This document shows, piece after piece, positions 7,275 through 14,405 of a DNA stretch of 16,078 bases. Where the stretch lies: assembly GCA_003525045.1 (NCBI GenBank), contig DQGF01000002.1, positions 1 to 16,078 of the forward strand, given 5' to 3'. Source of the DNA: Pseudomonas sp. (lineage in GTDB: Bacteria > Pseudomonadota > Gammaproteobacteria > Pseudomonadales > Pseudomonadaceae). The position numbers were made by a program, and so were the translations under genes. Below the pieces are notes generated by a model. The model had not been told where the DNA came from, searched no databases, and worked only from the letters and a program-made list of their open reading frames with translations. How positions within the stretch are numbered: position 1 is the first letter of the stretch; each line of letters begins with the position of its first letter.

Positions 7275-7677
7275 GTTCTGAGTTTTCCTAATGGTTGCCA
7301 ATCCTCCTGCTGCTAAACGAAGAGGGTGGCAGCTGCACGCAGGTTAGCAGACCGGGAAACTCAGAAATCCGGCGCGCCCGAGGGCGCCCTACGTACAGCT
7401 ACCATCAAGTACAGGCATTGAAATACCTGCATGACAGATGCACGCACATCCGAATTAACGCGGGCTGCTAAACCCGATCACTGATGGGCAGTGACACGAA
7501 TCAAGTTACCGGGCGACCCCAAGGCGCACAAGCCGGCGGATTCTGGCGTAACCGTAGGCAACGGCGCAAGGTCTTGTGGCTTTCAGGAAGTAAGTTGTAG
7601 GGCGCTTAAACACGTGCCTTCTGCGGATGTTTAAATTGCATGAGTGAACGATTCTGCATGCCTGATTTTTGCGACCG
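7275..7677 (-). promoter_or_regulatory. Conserved leader of DUF6124 copy 1, candidate structured RNA
   Basis: About 400 bp upstream of the gene is shared with copy 2. From the gene outwards: GCTGCTAAAC at 7309-7318, GGTTAGCAG at 7342-7350, a GC hairpin (GGCGC...GCGCC, about 7371-7388), a stem-loop at 7412-7429, then the 133-bp block 7461-7593. The block holds GGGCTGCTAAACCC, a TCACTG/CAGTGA hairpin and a CCGT/ACGG hairpin, and is 130/133 identical to copy 2. Farther out is an inverted repeat TTAAAC (7606-7611) and GTTTAA (7629-7634). The motifs are read as DNA; the RNA structure and its role are inference. No known riboswitch class was recognised. Confidence 0.6.
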
Positions 7678-7834
7678 GCAAGCCCACCTTGCAGGTCTCC
7701 GGCGGCAAAATTTTCACACAGGTTGGCTCAAAAGTGGTGGTCAAATTTGTTGCATCGCACGCGCCAATCCGCAATACTTCGCCCAACAACTAACCCTCAC
7801 GACCGGCGTGGCTTGACCATTTGGTTGGAGGGGG
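7678..7834. other. Stretch without a recognised gene
   Basis: An open frame runs on the plus strand from a GTG at 7644 to a TAA near 7791 (about 49 codons, including SGGKIFTQVGSKVVVKFVAS). It partly overlaps the DUF6124 leader, has no ribosome-binding site and matches nothing I recognise; it may be the tail of a lost gene. The plus-strand terminator at 7835-7860 follows. Confidence 0.25.
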
Positions 7835-7860
7835 AAAAAGCCGGCGCTAGCCGGTTTTTT
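7835..7860 (+). terminator. Rho-independent terminator
   Basis: AAAAAG, a CCGGC-GCTA-GCCGG stem-loop, then TTTTTT. The 5-bp GC stem is extended by the A-run pairing with the T-run, so it could work in both directions. It would end transcription coming from the left on the plus strand, just before the NYN gene. Confidence 0.65.
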
Positions 7861-7879
7861 CGTTTCTGGAGTACGAGAA

Positions 7880-8855
7880 ATGCAGGGATCGCCTGAGCTA
7901 GAGCCTCTGCGCACTCGCATCTACATCGACGGATACAACTTTTACTACGGCTGCTTACGGGGGGACTCCCTACAAATGGCTGGATCTGCTGCCCCTCTTC
8001 GAAAAACACATTCTACCGTCTGCGCTGGTCAAAGATGTTGACGGCCATATTCGGCAATCGTCCTTACTGGCCTCTTCCTCGATCAAATTCTTCACCGCGA
8101 AAATCATCGAGTCCGTTGCACGGGCTCCTGACTCTGTGTCGTCGCAGGCACGCTATCACACTGCTCTGCGCAAGCTACATGACGGCCGGATCGAGCTAAT
8201 CGAAGGCTACTACGCCGTCAACAAGATGAAGGTCAAAATCGTCGATGCCGAGGAACCTGGCCGGCCACCTCGGGAGTGCCAGGAGATCCAGGCTTGGAAG
8301 GTCGAGGAGAAACAAAGTGACGTGAACCTGGCCCTGCAGGCGTACCACGACGCGATCACCGGACAGATCGACCATGCTGTCATTGTCACTAACGACACGG
8401 ACATTGCACCGGCGCTGGAAATGATCAGGGCATACACCCAAGTAATTATAGGTGTAGTCGTCCCGACAACTGATCACACCCGACCACCCAACACCGACCT
8501 GGTGAAGCACGCGCACTGGACGCGTCGGCAAATCAGCTCGAGTGAGCTTGCAGCCTGCCAATTGCCTCGAGTCATCTCGGGCAAGCGCCCGACCACCAAG
8601 CCGGAGTCTTGGTATGGGCAACCAGAGCTGTTGAAGGAAATTATGGAACTCGCGATCCCTGTCCGCGGAAGTCGTGCCGCCGCCCACAAATGGATGGAGC
8701 AGCCGAACCCATACCTGGACGGCGAGAGCCCGATTGAGCTTGCGGAAACAGTGGAAGGCGCGAACCGCGTTCTGGAGTACATTCGGAACTGGATTGCGCA
8801 GCGGACTCAGCCGTCCGCGCCAGACGTTGAGATGTCGAGTGCGATTGACGAATGA
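7880..8855 (+). pseudogene. NYN-domain nuclease gene with a +1 frameshift
   Basis: Read from the ATG at 7880, the first frame gives a typical NYN/LabA-like start: RIYIDGYNFYYGCLRG, with the first metal-binding Asp17. It then fails: the run of six G at 7959-7964 puts it out of frame and a stop follows near 8040. In the next frame, from 7965, the protein continues as TPYKWLDLLPLFEKHI to the TGA at 8853-8855. That part includes SDVNLALQAYHDA and VTNDTDIAPALEM, carrying the other acidic residues of the fold. With five G the gene would encode 324 aa. NYN proteins are PIN-like ribonucleases. The shift may be a real mutation, slippage, phase variation or a sequencing error. Its ribosome-binding site is a modest GGAG-type sequence (TGGAGTACGAG). 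Confidence 0.75.
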
Positions 8856-8998
8856 CCACTGCTGGCTGATGGTTGTCCGTTAAGGAGGGCTGCAATCGAC
8901 TCAAAGCTGACGGAGGTGACAGCTAGAAATCGACCATACCTTCCTGCCCCGCGAGTGGACATCTATCCTCTGCATTACTTGAGTCAAAGGGCGCGAAA
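8856..8998. other. Intergenic stretch without a recognised gene
   Basis: About 140 bp between the NYN gene stop and the IS3 remnant. GGAGG appears twice (near 8884 and 8910) but no coding frame follows either. No RNA or terminator was supported. Confidence 0.35.
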
Positions 8999-9254
8999 GG
9001 CGGCATCCTATGTTCAATGACGGACGGCTATGACTGCTACCAAAATGCCTTGGCAGAGCGGGTCAACGGGATATTAAAGACAGAGCTTATGCTCCAGCGA
9101 CCGCAGGATTTGACGCAGGCGAAGCAAATGGTGAGTGAGTCGATATCGATCTATAGCGGCGAGCGACCGCACCTGTCTTTGAAATACAAAACGCCCGATG
9201 CGGTGCATCGGGCGCCAGGGTGAAACAGGTGTAAACCTATTTCAGGACTAGACA
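8999..9254 (+). mobile_element. IS3-family insertion sequence remnant
   Basis: The frame from about 9002 to the TGA near 9223 is the last ~70 codons of an IS3-type OrfB transposase: CSMTDGYDCYQNALAERVNG, then ILKTELMLQRPQDL and SGERPHLSLKYKTPDAVHRA. The Glu in NALAERVN corresponds to the last acidic residue of the DDE triad; the rest of the integrase core is missing. The sequence then runs through GGTGTAAACCTATTTCAGGA to a CA at 9253-9254, a plausible right inverted-repeat end for this family. The left part and left end are absent. It lies 27 bp past the end of the TonB receptor gene. Confidence 0.75.
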
Positions 9255-9281
9255 TCCACTTACCGACGATACGCCAAGGCC

Positions 9282-11408
9282 TCAGCGCAGGCTCCACGAC
9301 ACGCCGACATACATCGCCAGACCCTCACCTGGCGTGGACCGTGCCGCATCCAGCCCTTTGTCGTCGTAACCCGGAGTGACGGTGCCAGCGTAGTGCTTGT
9401 CAGTCAGGTTGCGCATGTCCAGCCAGGTCTGCCAGTCGCCCTTGGGCGCGTTGTAGCCCAGGGTCGCGCCGAACAGCGCGTAAGGATCGGCGTAGTAGCT
9501 GTTGGCGTAATCAACCGCCACCTTGGACACCCACTGTGTATTGAGCGCAGCGAAGAAGCCCTGGGGCCAGTCATAGCGCAGTTCGCCCTGGTAATAGTGC
9601 ATCGGCAGGCCTGGCAGGCGGTTGTCGCCGAAGCGGTCGTCGTCGCGGTAGTGGAAGTCACTGAAGGTATAGCTCTGGCGCAGGCTCAGTTGGCCGCCAT
9701 CGTCCCGCGACCACAGGTTGCTCGACAGGCTGGCTTCCACGCCCTGATGCACGGTGGGGCTGGCGTTGAGTTCGTAAGGCGTGGTGGCGTTGGCATCCGG
9801 CAACACCGAGAGCAATTCGTGGCGTACCTGGGCGTAGTACCAGGCCAGGCTCCATTGCCCCATTGTGCTATCGCCGCGACCGCCGATTTCCAGGGTGGTC
9901 GCGGTTTGGTTTTGCAGCTTGATCGGGTCGCGCTGAGCGCCTGTGGCCACACCGCTGCCTGCCGGGAAGCGCTGGTTGGCGCTGTAGATCAGCGACCAGG
10001 GGTGTGGCGCTTCGACGGAGCGGCTGAGATTGCCGAACAGCTGCAGGTCAGGCGTCAGCTGATAGCGCAAGCCCAGGCGCGGGGCGTAATCCCAGTCGTT
10101 CAGGCTGGTCTTGCCCCCTTCTTGCGGGTAGGTCACGGCGCTTTCGCGGCGGGTGTAGAGGGCGGCGAGGCCGGTCGTCAGCCACAGGTCGTCGGCGATC
10201 TCCAGATCATTGCCCACATGCAAAACAGTGTCTGAACCCTGATAGGTGAAGTTGCGAATGCGCGTGCCCGGCGCATAGCCGGCGGTGTTGCCGGTGGGGA
10301 TGCGCACCGACTCGCTGGCGCCAGCGTTGGGCAGGTGCTTGGTCATACGCAGTCCCAGCGTGCTCTGGCTTTCCAGGCCCCAAAGGGTGTCGCGTCGCTT
10401 ATAGTCGAACGTGCCGCTGACATCCGTGTAGGCGACCTTCAAGCGGTTGGGCCCCTCGCGCAAGTCCATGGGATAGTCGTGGTAGACAAGGCCGGTCTGG
10501 ATGCTTGAATCGTCATCAATGTAGTAGGTGGTCTTGTTACCAATGAAGGTACTGCCCGGTTGCTCACGGCTGTCGTCCCGCGATACGTAAGCGGGGTTGG
10601 CTGCCCGTGGGTCGTGCTCGATGGAGTGCTTGGTCACGCGCCCGGCGAGGTCGTTGTCGGTCTGGCGATAGCGCAGGTAGAAACGCGTTTCCAGGTTCGG
10701 GTTGAAGCGATAACCGACGTTGGCGATTACGCCCTGGCTCTCGCTGGCCGTATGGTCCTGGTAGCCGTCTGCCCGCGCGTCGGTCGTGGCCACGTAGTAG
10801 TCGAAGTCGCCCAGCACCTGTCCCGAGCTGACTTGGCGCTGCTGATAACCGTGGCTGCCCATGGCGTAGCGCACCTGCAACAGCGGCGCGTCGTAGCCGG
10901 TATGGCTGATGTAATCGATGGCCCCGCCCAAGGCGAGGGCGCCTCTGTCGAAACCGTTGGCGCCGCGCAGCACTTCCACATGGTCGAGCCACAGCGGTTC
11001 CAGCAATTCATAGGGCGTGCCGCCCGGGCCGGTCAGCGGCAGACCGTCGAGCATGGCGTACAGCCCTGAGGCATGGGCGCCCGGTGCCCGGTTGATCCCC
11101 GATCCGCGGATCGAAATCTTGACCCCTTCGTTGCCTGCGGACTGGGCGTAGACCCCCGGTTGATAAGCCAGCACATCCTGGTTGCTCGCCACCCGACCCT
11201 GCAGGGCGCGGCGCAGGTCAACCACATTGGTGGCACCGGGCACTTCGGCAAGTCGGGCCTTGGCGTCTTCGACCGACGCGTCTTCGCCGCTCCGGTCCTC
11301 AGCCCCGATCAGCACTTGTCCAAGCTCCAGGCCTTGGGTCTCGGCCATGGCCGGACAGGCAAGGGCCAGCCCCAGCAGCGCGGCGGGCAAGGATTTGGGC
11401 GAGGGCAT
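9282..11408 (-). CDS. TonB-dependent outer membrane receptor
   Basis: A 708-aa outer membrane receptor. A signal peptide (PAALLGLALACPAMAETQ) is followed by the plug domain: RGSGINRAPGAHASGLYAML, then LDHVEVLRGANGFDRGALAL, with the usual VEVLRG motif. Next come about 22 strands of beta barrel, ending in YVGVSWSLR with an aromatic strand. The plug layout resembles FecA-type iron-chelate receptors, but the ligand cannot be assigned. The start at 11408 (MPSPKSLPAA) has GGAG about 8 nt upstream; starting at 11477 would add 23 residues and spoil the signal peptide. No adjacent sigma/anti-sigma pair, TonB or transporter genes are seen. A classical Fur-box match was not found upstream by eye. Confidence 0.9.
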   Translation of the reverse strand: MPSPKSLPAALLGLALACPAMAETQGLELGQVLIGAEDRSGEDASVEDAKARLAEVPGATNVVDLRRALQGRVASNQDVLAYQPGVYAQSAGNEGVKISIRGSGINRAPGAHASGLYAMLDGLPLTGPGGTPYELLEPLWLDHVEVLRGANGFDRGALALGGAIDYISHTGYDAPLLQVRYAMGSHGYQQRQVSSGQVLGDFDYYVATTDARADGYQDHTASESQGVIANVGYRFNPNLETRFYLRYRQTDNDLAGRVTKHSIEHDPRAANPAYVSRDDSREQPGSTFIGNKTTYYIDDDSSIQTGLVYHDYPMDLREGPNRLKVAYTDVSGTFDYKRRDTLWGLESQSTLGLRMTKHLPNAGASESVRIPTGNTAGYAPGTRIRNFTYQGSDTVLHVGNDLEIADDLWLTTGLAALYTRRESAVTYPQEGGKTSLNDWDYAPRLGLRYQLTPDLQLFGNLSRSVEAPHPWSLIYSANQRFPAGSGVATGAQRDPIKLQNQTATTLEIGGRGDSTMGQWSLAWYYAQVRHELLSVLPDANATTPYELNASPTVHQGVEASLSSNLWSRDDGGQLSLRQSYTFSDFHYRDDDRFGDNRLPGLPMHYYQGELRYDWPQGFFAALNTQWVSKVAVDYANSYYADPYALFGATLGYNAPKGDWQTWLDMRNLTDKHYAGTVTPGYDDKGLDAARSTPGEGLAMYVGVSWSLR

Positions 11409-11558
11409 TGAGAGAACTCCAGACGGACAGGAACGGGCAGTGAAGAACTGCGACGCAGAGAAGAACGAAGGAAACACATGGCAATTTTGTTTTTTGACCT
11501 GGTAACGTCAATGCCGGGAGGCTTTTTTCGCTACCCAGTCGTGTGTCGTCACTTGAAT

Positions 11559-11580
11559 GCGGCCCCAATCAAGGGGCCGC
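11559..11580 (-). terminator. Strong hairpin between DUF6124 copy 2 and the receptor
   Basis: GCGGCCCC-AATCAA-GGGGCCGC is a perfect 8-bp GC stem with a 6-nt loop, 13 bp after the DUF6124 copy 2 stop and before the TonB receptor start on the same strand. There is no U-tract beyond ATTCAAG, so it may end, or partly end, the DUF6124 transcript. The next 150 bp would hold the receptor promoter. Confidence 0.5.
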
Positions 11581-11592
11581 AGCCTGGCTGCC

Positions 11593-11946
11593 CTACGCGT
11601 GCGGATCGATCTGGTCCAGCACTCGGTTCGCCGTGATTTCCGCCAGCATGATGCTGTTGGAAATGCCCAACAAGGCATTGCGCGACCCACCGTCCAGATG
11701 ATCCACCAGGTGATGAACCATCACATCGACCGAGGCCAGCGTTTCGACCAGATAAACCATCAGGGTTTCAGTCGTCGCCTCTGGGTTGACGTTAAACAGG
11801 TTGCTGGGGGTACGCGGGGTGGCTTTGATGTCGGCAGTCGAGGGGAAGTGGAAGGCCCGTTCGGCAGCTTCGTTGTGTTTGTTTGAATCGGGTTCGTATG
11901 GGGCTACCGGATCAATGTCCGGCGGGTTTGGTGAAGGCTTTTTCAT
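11593..11946 (-). CDS. DUF6124-family protein, copy 2
   Basis: A 117-aa paralogue of copy 1 (6915-7274), nearly collinear. It shares MKKPSPNPPD and YEPDSNK at the start, and TTETLMVYLVETLASVDVMV and HLVDHLDGGSRNALLGIS in the C-terminal half, ending NRVLDQIDPHA. It lacks a two-codon segment after AERA. By my count the DNA differs from copy 1 at about 32 positions in 354, less conserved than the upstream block. The start at 11946 has AGGA about 8 nt upstream. It is a single-gene unit ending at a GC hairpin. Function is unknown; both copies are probably expressed under the same kind of leader. Confidence 0.85.
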   Translation of the reverse strand: MKKPSPNPPDIDPVAPYEPDSNKHNEAAERAFHFPSTADIKATPRTPSNLFNVNPEATTETLMVYLVETLASVDVMVHHLVDHLDGGSRNALLGISNSIMLAEITANRVLDQIDPHA

Positions 11947-12350
11947 TCACTAGGTCCTTGCATGAAGCGCCACCCCTCTTGCTGCTAAACGAAAGGGGAG
12001 GCAGCTGTACGCAGGTTAGCAGACCGGGAACCTAGCAAACCGGCGCGCCCGAAGGCGCCCTGCGCACAGCCACCATCAAGTGCAGGCATGGTAATGCCTG
12101 GCTGATAGAGCTTGTGCACTTCACTAGGAAACTACGGGCTGCTAAACCCGATCACTGATGGGCAGTGACACGAATCAAGTTACCGAGTGACCCCAAGGCG
12201 CACAAGCCGGCGGATTCTGGCGTAACCGTAGGCAACGGCGCAAGGTCTTGTAGCTTTCAGGAAGTAATCTGTAGGACGCTTAAACGCGCACCCTGCACGG
12301 ATGTTTAAGTTGCGAATGAACATGACTCCAAGCCTGATTTCTGCACTCGG
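11947..12350 (-). promoter_or_regulatory. Conserved leader of DUF6124 copy 2, candidate structured RNA
   Basis: Same order of elements as in copy 1: GCTGCTAAAC at 11981-11990, TTAGCAG at 12016-12022, a GGCGC...GCGCC hairpin near 12041-12058, a stem-loop at 12083-12100 with a perfect 7-bp stem, GCTGCTAAAC again at 12138-12147 within the 133-bp block 12135-12267, and TTAAAC (12280-12285) with GTTTAA (12303-12308) at the same 17-bp spacing. Segments between the motifs have diverged and differ in length, which points to selection on the motifs. Confidence 0.6.
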
Positions 12351-12356
12351 CCGGCA

Positions 12357-12593
12357 CTAGAGCCATGTGTTCACCACCCGCCGATCCAACTCCTCCCAAT
12401 CCGCCATGCCCAATACCCGCGTGGTGTTCAACCCGCGCAAATAACCGCGCAACTGATTGGCGGTGGCTCGCGCAAGCTCCGGGTCGGGCGCGTTTTCGCA
12501 CAATAGGACGGTTTCGTACTCGATCAGGTACTCGGCCACCCGGTCACGAAAATCGGGTAAAACGGCGTCGCGGATCAGGTCAAAAGTTCTCAA
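12357..12593 (-). CDS. Hypothetical protein (78 aa)
   Basis: A 78-aa soluble, mostly helical protein (RDAVLPDFRDRVAEYLIEYE, then ARATANQLRGYLRGLNTTRV and a C-terminal WEELDRRVVNTWL). It looks like a Pseudomonas-type hypothetical protein; no known domain is recognised. The start is TTG at 12593, supported by a GAGGA site seven nt upstream; no ATG is available in the first codons. It lies directly upstream of the DUF6124 copy 2 leader, on the same strand. Confidence 0.6.
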   Translation of the reverse strand: MRTFDLIRDAVLPDFRDRVAEYLIEYETVLLCENAPDPELARATANQLRGYLRGLNTTRVLGMADWEELDRRVVNTWL

Positions 12594-12774
12594 GGAAAGA
12601 TCCTCATCAAGCTTGTCTAGTTGTTATTGAGTGTGCATCCGTCTGCTCGGCGCGCAACTATTGCTAGAAGTAATAGTGACCATCAAGAAACGCAAGTTCC
12701 GCTTTGCCGACAATAGTTGGACAATCACCTCCCTCAGTTGATGAACCGAACTTTTTATTTTCAGGATGAGACCG

Positions 12775-13113
12775 ATGCGCCCTTTATTTGTGCCTGTCAT
12801 GGCGTTTGTCTTGATGATCGCCGGTTGTGCCTCCGTGCCGAACGATCCGACCCTGACCTTGCAGACCAGCAAGACCCCAGCCCAATACGCTGACTGCGTC
12901 GTGCTGAAATTGCAAGGCAGTGCGTTGAACCCGACTGTCTTGCAGACACAGCACAGCTACCGGATCGTGGTGCCGAGCAAAGTCTCGGCGGACAACGTGC
13001 TGGAAGCCTATAAGGCCGGGAACGGCGGCAAGGTGTTCATCTACGAGCGGCATTTGCTGGCCGCGAACTTCCTGCCATCGAGTTTTCAACGCGCCGCAGA
13101 GGAATGCATCTGA
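12775..13113 (+). CDS. Predicted outer membrane lipoprotein (112 aa)
   Basis: The N-terminus has a hydrophobic stretch ending in a lipobox, FVLMIAGC, with the lipidated Cys at residue 18 followed by ALA-SER rather than Asp, which favours sorting to the outer membrane. The mature part is small and contains two further Cys residues (in ADCVVLK and near the C-terminal EECI) that could form a disulfide. No known domain is recognised. The start at 12775 follows an AGGATGAG site; the ATG at 12766 would add three residues but lies too close to it. It is a single gene ending in two terminators, so it is probably transcribed alone. Confidence 0.75.
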   Translation: MRPLFVPVMAFVLMIAGCASVPNDPTLTLQTSKTPAQYADCVVLKLQGSALNPTVLQTQHSYRIVVPSKVSADNVLEAYKAGNGGKVFIYERHLLAANFLPSSFQRAAEECI

Positions 13114-13146
13114 CCCCGCCCCGTAAACGCTTTTCACAGAGCTCCT

Positions 13147-13174
13147 TTGGTTGGCCGCAACCAACCAATTTTTT
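13147..13174 (+). terminator. Rho-independent terminator 1 of a tandem pair
   Basis: TTGGTTGG-CCGCAA-CCAACCAA is a perfect 8-bp stem with a 6-nt loop, directly followed by six T (13169-13174). It ends the lipoprotein transcript. Confidence 0.8.
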
Positions 13175-13208
13175 GCCCCGCCCCCATTTGGATGCGGGGC
13201 TTTTTTTT
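13175..13208 (+). terminator. Rho-independent terminator 2 of a tandem pair
   Basis: GCCCCGC (13175-13181) and GCGGGGC (13194-13200) form a 7-bp GC stem with a 12-nt loop, followed by eight T. It begins at the base after the first terminator's T-run, so the lipoprotein gene has back-to-back terminators. Confidence 0.85.
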
Positions 13209-13290
13209 GTCTGCCTTATCGCATCGCCATCTGCGAACCAATGCATTCCCTCCTGTACTATGCAACGCCCGACACGCCACGCGCCTGAAC

Positions 13291-13629
13291 ATGGAACCTC
13301 ACTCGATTCTTGCTTTTACCCTGGTCGCCGCGCTTAGCTCCCATCACGGTCATGAGGAACTCTGGAGCATCGAGATTCGCTGCACCGAAGGCACCCTGCG
13401 GCTGGACAACGGTGGCGAACTGTTGAGTATTGACGGCGTGCGCCAAGCCGTATCGGAGGAGGGCGAGTACGCGGCGGTGTATCGGCATTTTCAACAGCTG
13501 ATTGGCGACAACGCCAGTGACCTGGACCTGCAGCCGCTGCGACGGGTTGCCGACAGCTTTTTTGTCGGCAGTCGGACGTCGGTTGAGCCGTTCTATGATG
13601 AGTTCGTGGTGAAAAGGAACTGCAGTTGA
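13291..13629 (+). pseudogene. C-terminal part of a Gfo/Idh/MocA sugar dehydrogenase
   Basis: About 112 codons. From about 13347 they match the end of a Gfo/Idh/MocA-type dehydrogenase, most like D-galactose 1-dehydrogenase: GHEELWSIEIRCTEGTLRLD, then GEYAAVYRHFQQLI, DLDLQPLRRVADSFF and VEPFYDEF. The N-terminal Rossmann domain for NAD(P) and the catalytic Lys region are absent. The ATG at 13291 has no clear ribosome-binding site, and the first ~18 residues do not look like the family. The stop (13627-13629) overlaps the TTG start of trmK, so if transcribed it would be translationally coupled. A decayed gene is the best reading. Confidence 0.65.
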
Positions 13630-14321
13630 ACCAACAGACATTGTCCATGCGCCTGGAGCGCGTGGCAGCGCATGTGCCAGCCGGTGCGCGCCTGGCCGAT
13701 ATCGGCTCCGATCACGGCTACCTGCCGGTGGCGTTGATGCGCCGTGGCGCCATCGCGGCGGCGGTGGCCGGCGAGGTGGCATCGACGCCGTTCCGCTCGG
13801 CCGAACGCACCGTGCGCGAGAACGGCCTGGATCAGCGGATCACCGTGCGCCTGGCCGATGGCTTGGCGGCGATCGAGCCGGAAGACGGGATCACGGCGAT
13901 CAGCATCTGCGGCATGGGCGGCGAGACGATTCGCGACATCCTCGACAGCGGCAAAGCGCGTCTGAGCGGCCAGGAGCGCCTGATCCTGCAGCCCAACGGC
14001 GGCGAGCAGCCACTGCGCCAATGGCTGATGGAAAATGGCTACCGCATCCTCTGCGAGGAGTTGCTGCGAGAAAACCGCTTCGACTACGAAATCATCGTCG
14101 CCGAGCGAGCCGGGCCGGTGATGTACACCGCCCAGGAGCTGTACTTCGGCCCGCTGCAGATGCAGGCACGCAGCCCGGCGTTCCTGGTCAAGTGGCAGCG
14201 CATGCTGCGCGAGAAGCAGAAGACCCTGACCCACTTCGCCCGGGCGCGGCAGGCCGTGCCCGAAGAGAAGGTGCAAGACATCGCCCGGCAGGCCCGGTGG
14301 ATCACCGAGCTGCTGGCTTGA
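13626..14321 (+). CDS. trmK: tRNA (adenine-N1)-methyltransferase, TrmK family
   Basis: A 231-aa enzyme. The SAM-binding Rossmann motif I is RLADIGSDHGYLPVAL, and a motif like the family's catalytic loop is ISICGMGGETIRDIL, followed by LILQPNGGEQPLRQWL. The C-terminal half is helical (MLREKQKTLTHFARARQAVP). TrmK methylates the N1 of adenine 22 in bacterial tRNAs. The start is the TTG at 13626, with AAGGAA about six nt before it; this gives a normal N-terminus (NQQTLSMRLERV). The next in-frame ATG would cut the protein by seven residues. It overlaps the stop of the truncated dehydrogenase by 4 bp. It looks intact and is probably core genome. Confidence 0.9.
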   Translation: MNQQTLSMRLERVAAHVPAGARLADIGSDHGYLPVALMRRGAIAAAVAGEVASTPFRSAERTVRENGLDQRITVRLADGLAAIEPEDGITAISICGMGGETIRDILDSGKARLSGQERLILQPNGGEQPLRQWLMENGYRILCEELLRENRFDYEIIVAERAGPVMYTAQELYFGPLQMQARSPAFLVKWQRMLREKQKTLTHFARARQAVPEEKVQDIARQARWITELLA

Positions 14322-14347
14322 GCCCGGTCCAGGGTTTCTACGAAAAG

Positions 14348-14361
14348 TCGCCGAGCGGCGA
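14348..14361. repeat. Short hairpin after trmK
   Basis: TCGCC-GAGC-GGCGA, a 5-bp stem 27 bp after the trmK stop, without a T-run. It may be a weak 3' element or part of the flank of the IS66 remnant. Confidence 0.25.
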
Positions 14362-14405
14362 TCAGGGTATCAGGTGGTAAATGACGCAGCCGCTAAAGTG
14401 AACAT

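Noticed and set aside
7501..7593. A short open frame (about 30 codons, minus strand) inside the conserved leader block, open in both copies.
   Set aside because: The three differences between copies include amino-acid changes (His to Tyr, Arg-Pro to His-Ser) and there is no start or ribosome-binding site, so the block is better explained as RNA or DNA signal than as peptide.
9393..10235. Long open frame of 280 codons on the plus strand, antisense to the TonB receptor.
   Set aside because: It lies wholly inside the clear receptor gene, has no recognisable motif, and is expected from GC-rich codon usage on the other strand.
11409..11558. Possible Fur-box or riboswitch ahead of the TonB receptor.
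   Set aside because: No GATAAT-type Fur repeat and no recognised riboswitch core were seen in the 150 bp; a TTGACG near 11512 lacks a convincing -10.
13593..14276. 227-codon open frame on the minus strand opposite trmK.
   Set aside because: The sense frame is a clear TrmK with SAM-binding motif; the antisense protein is His- and Leu-rich and unlike any family.
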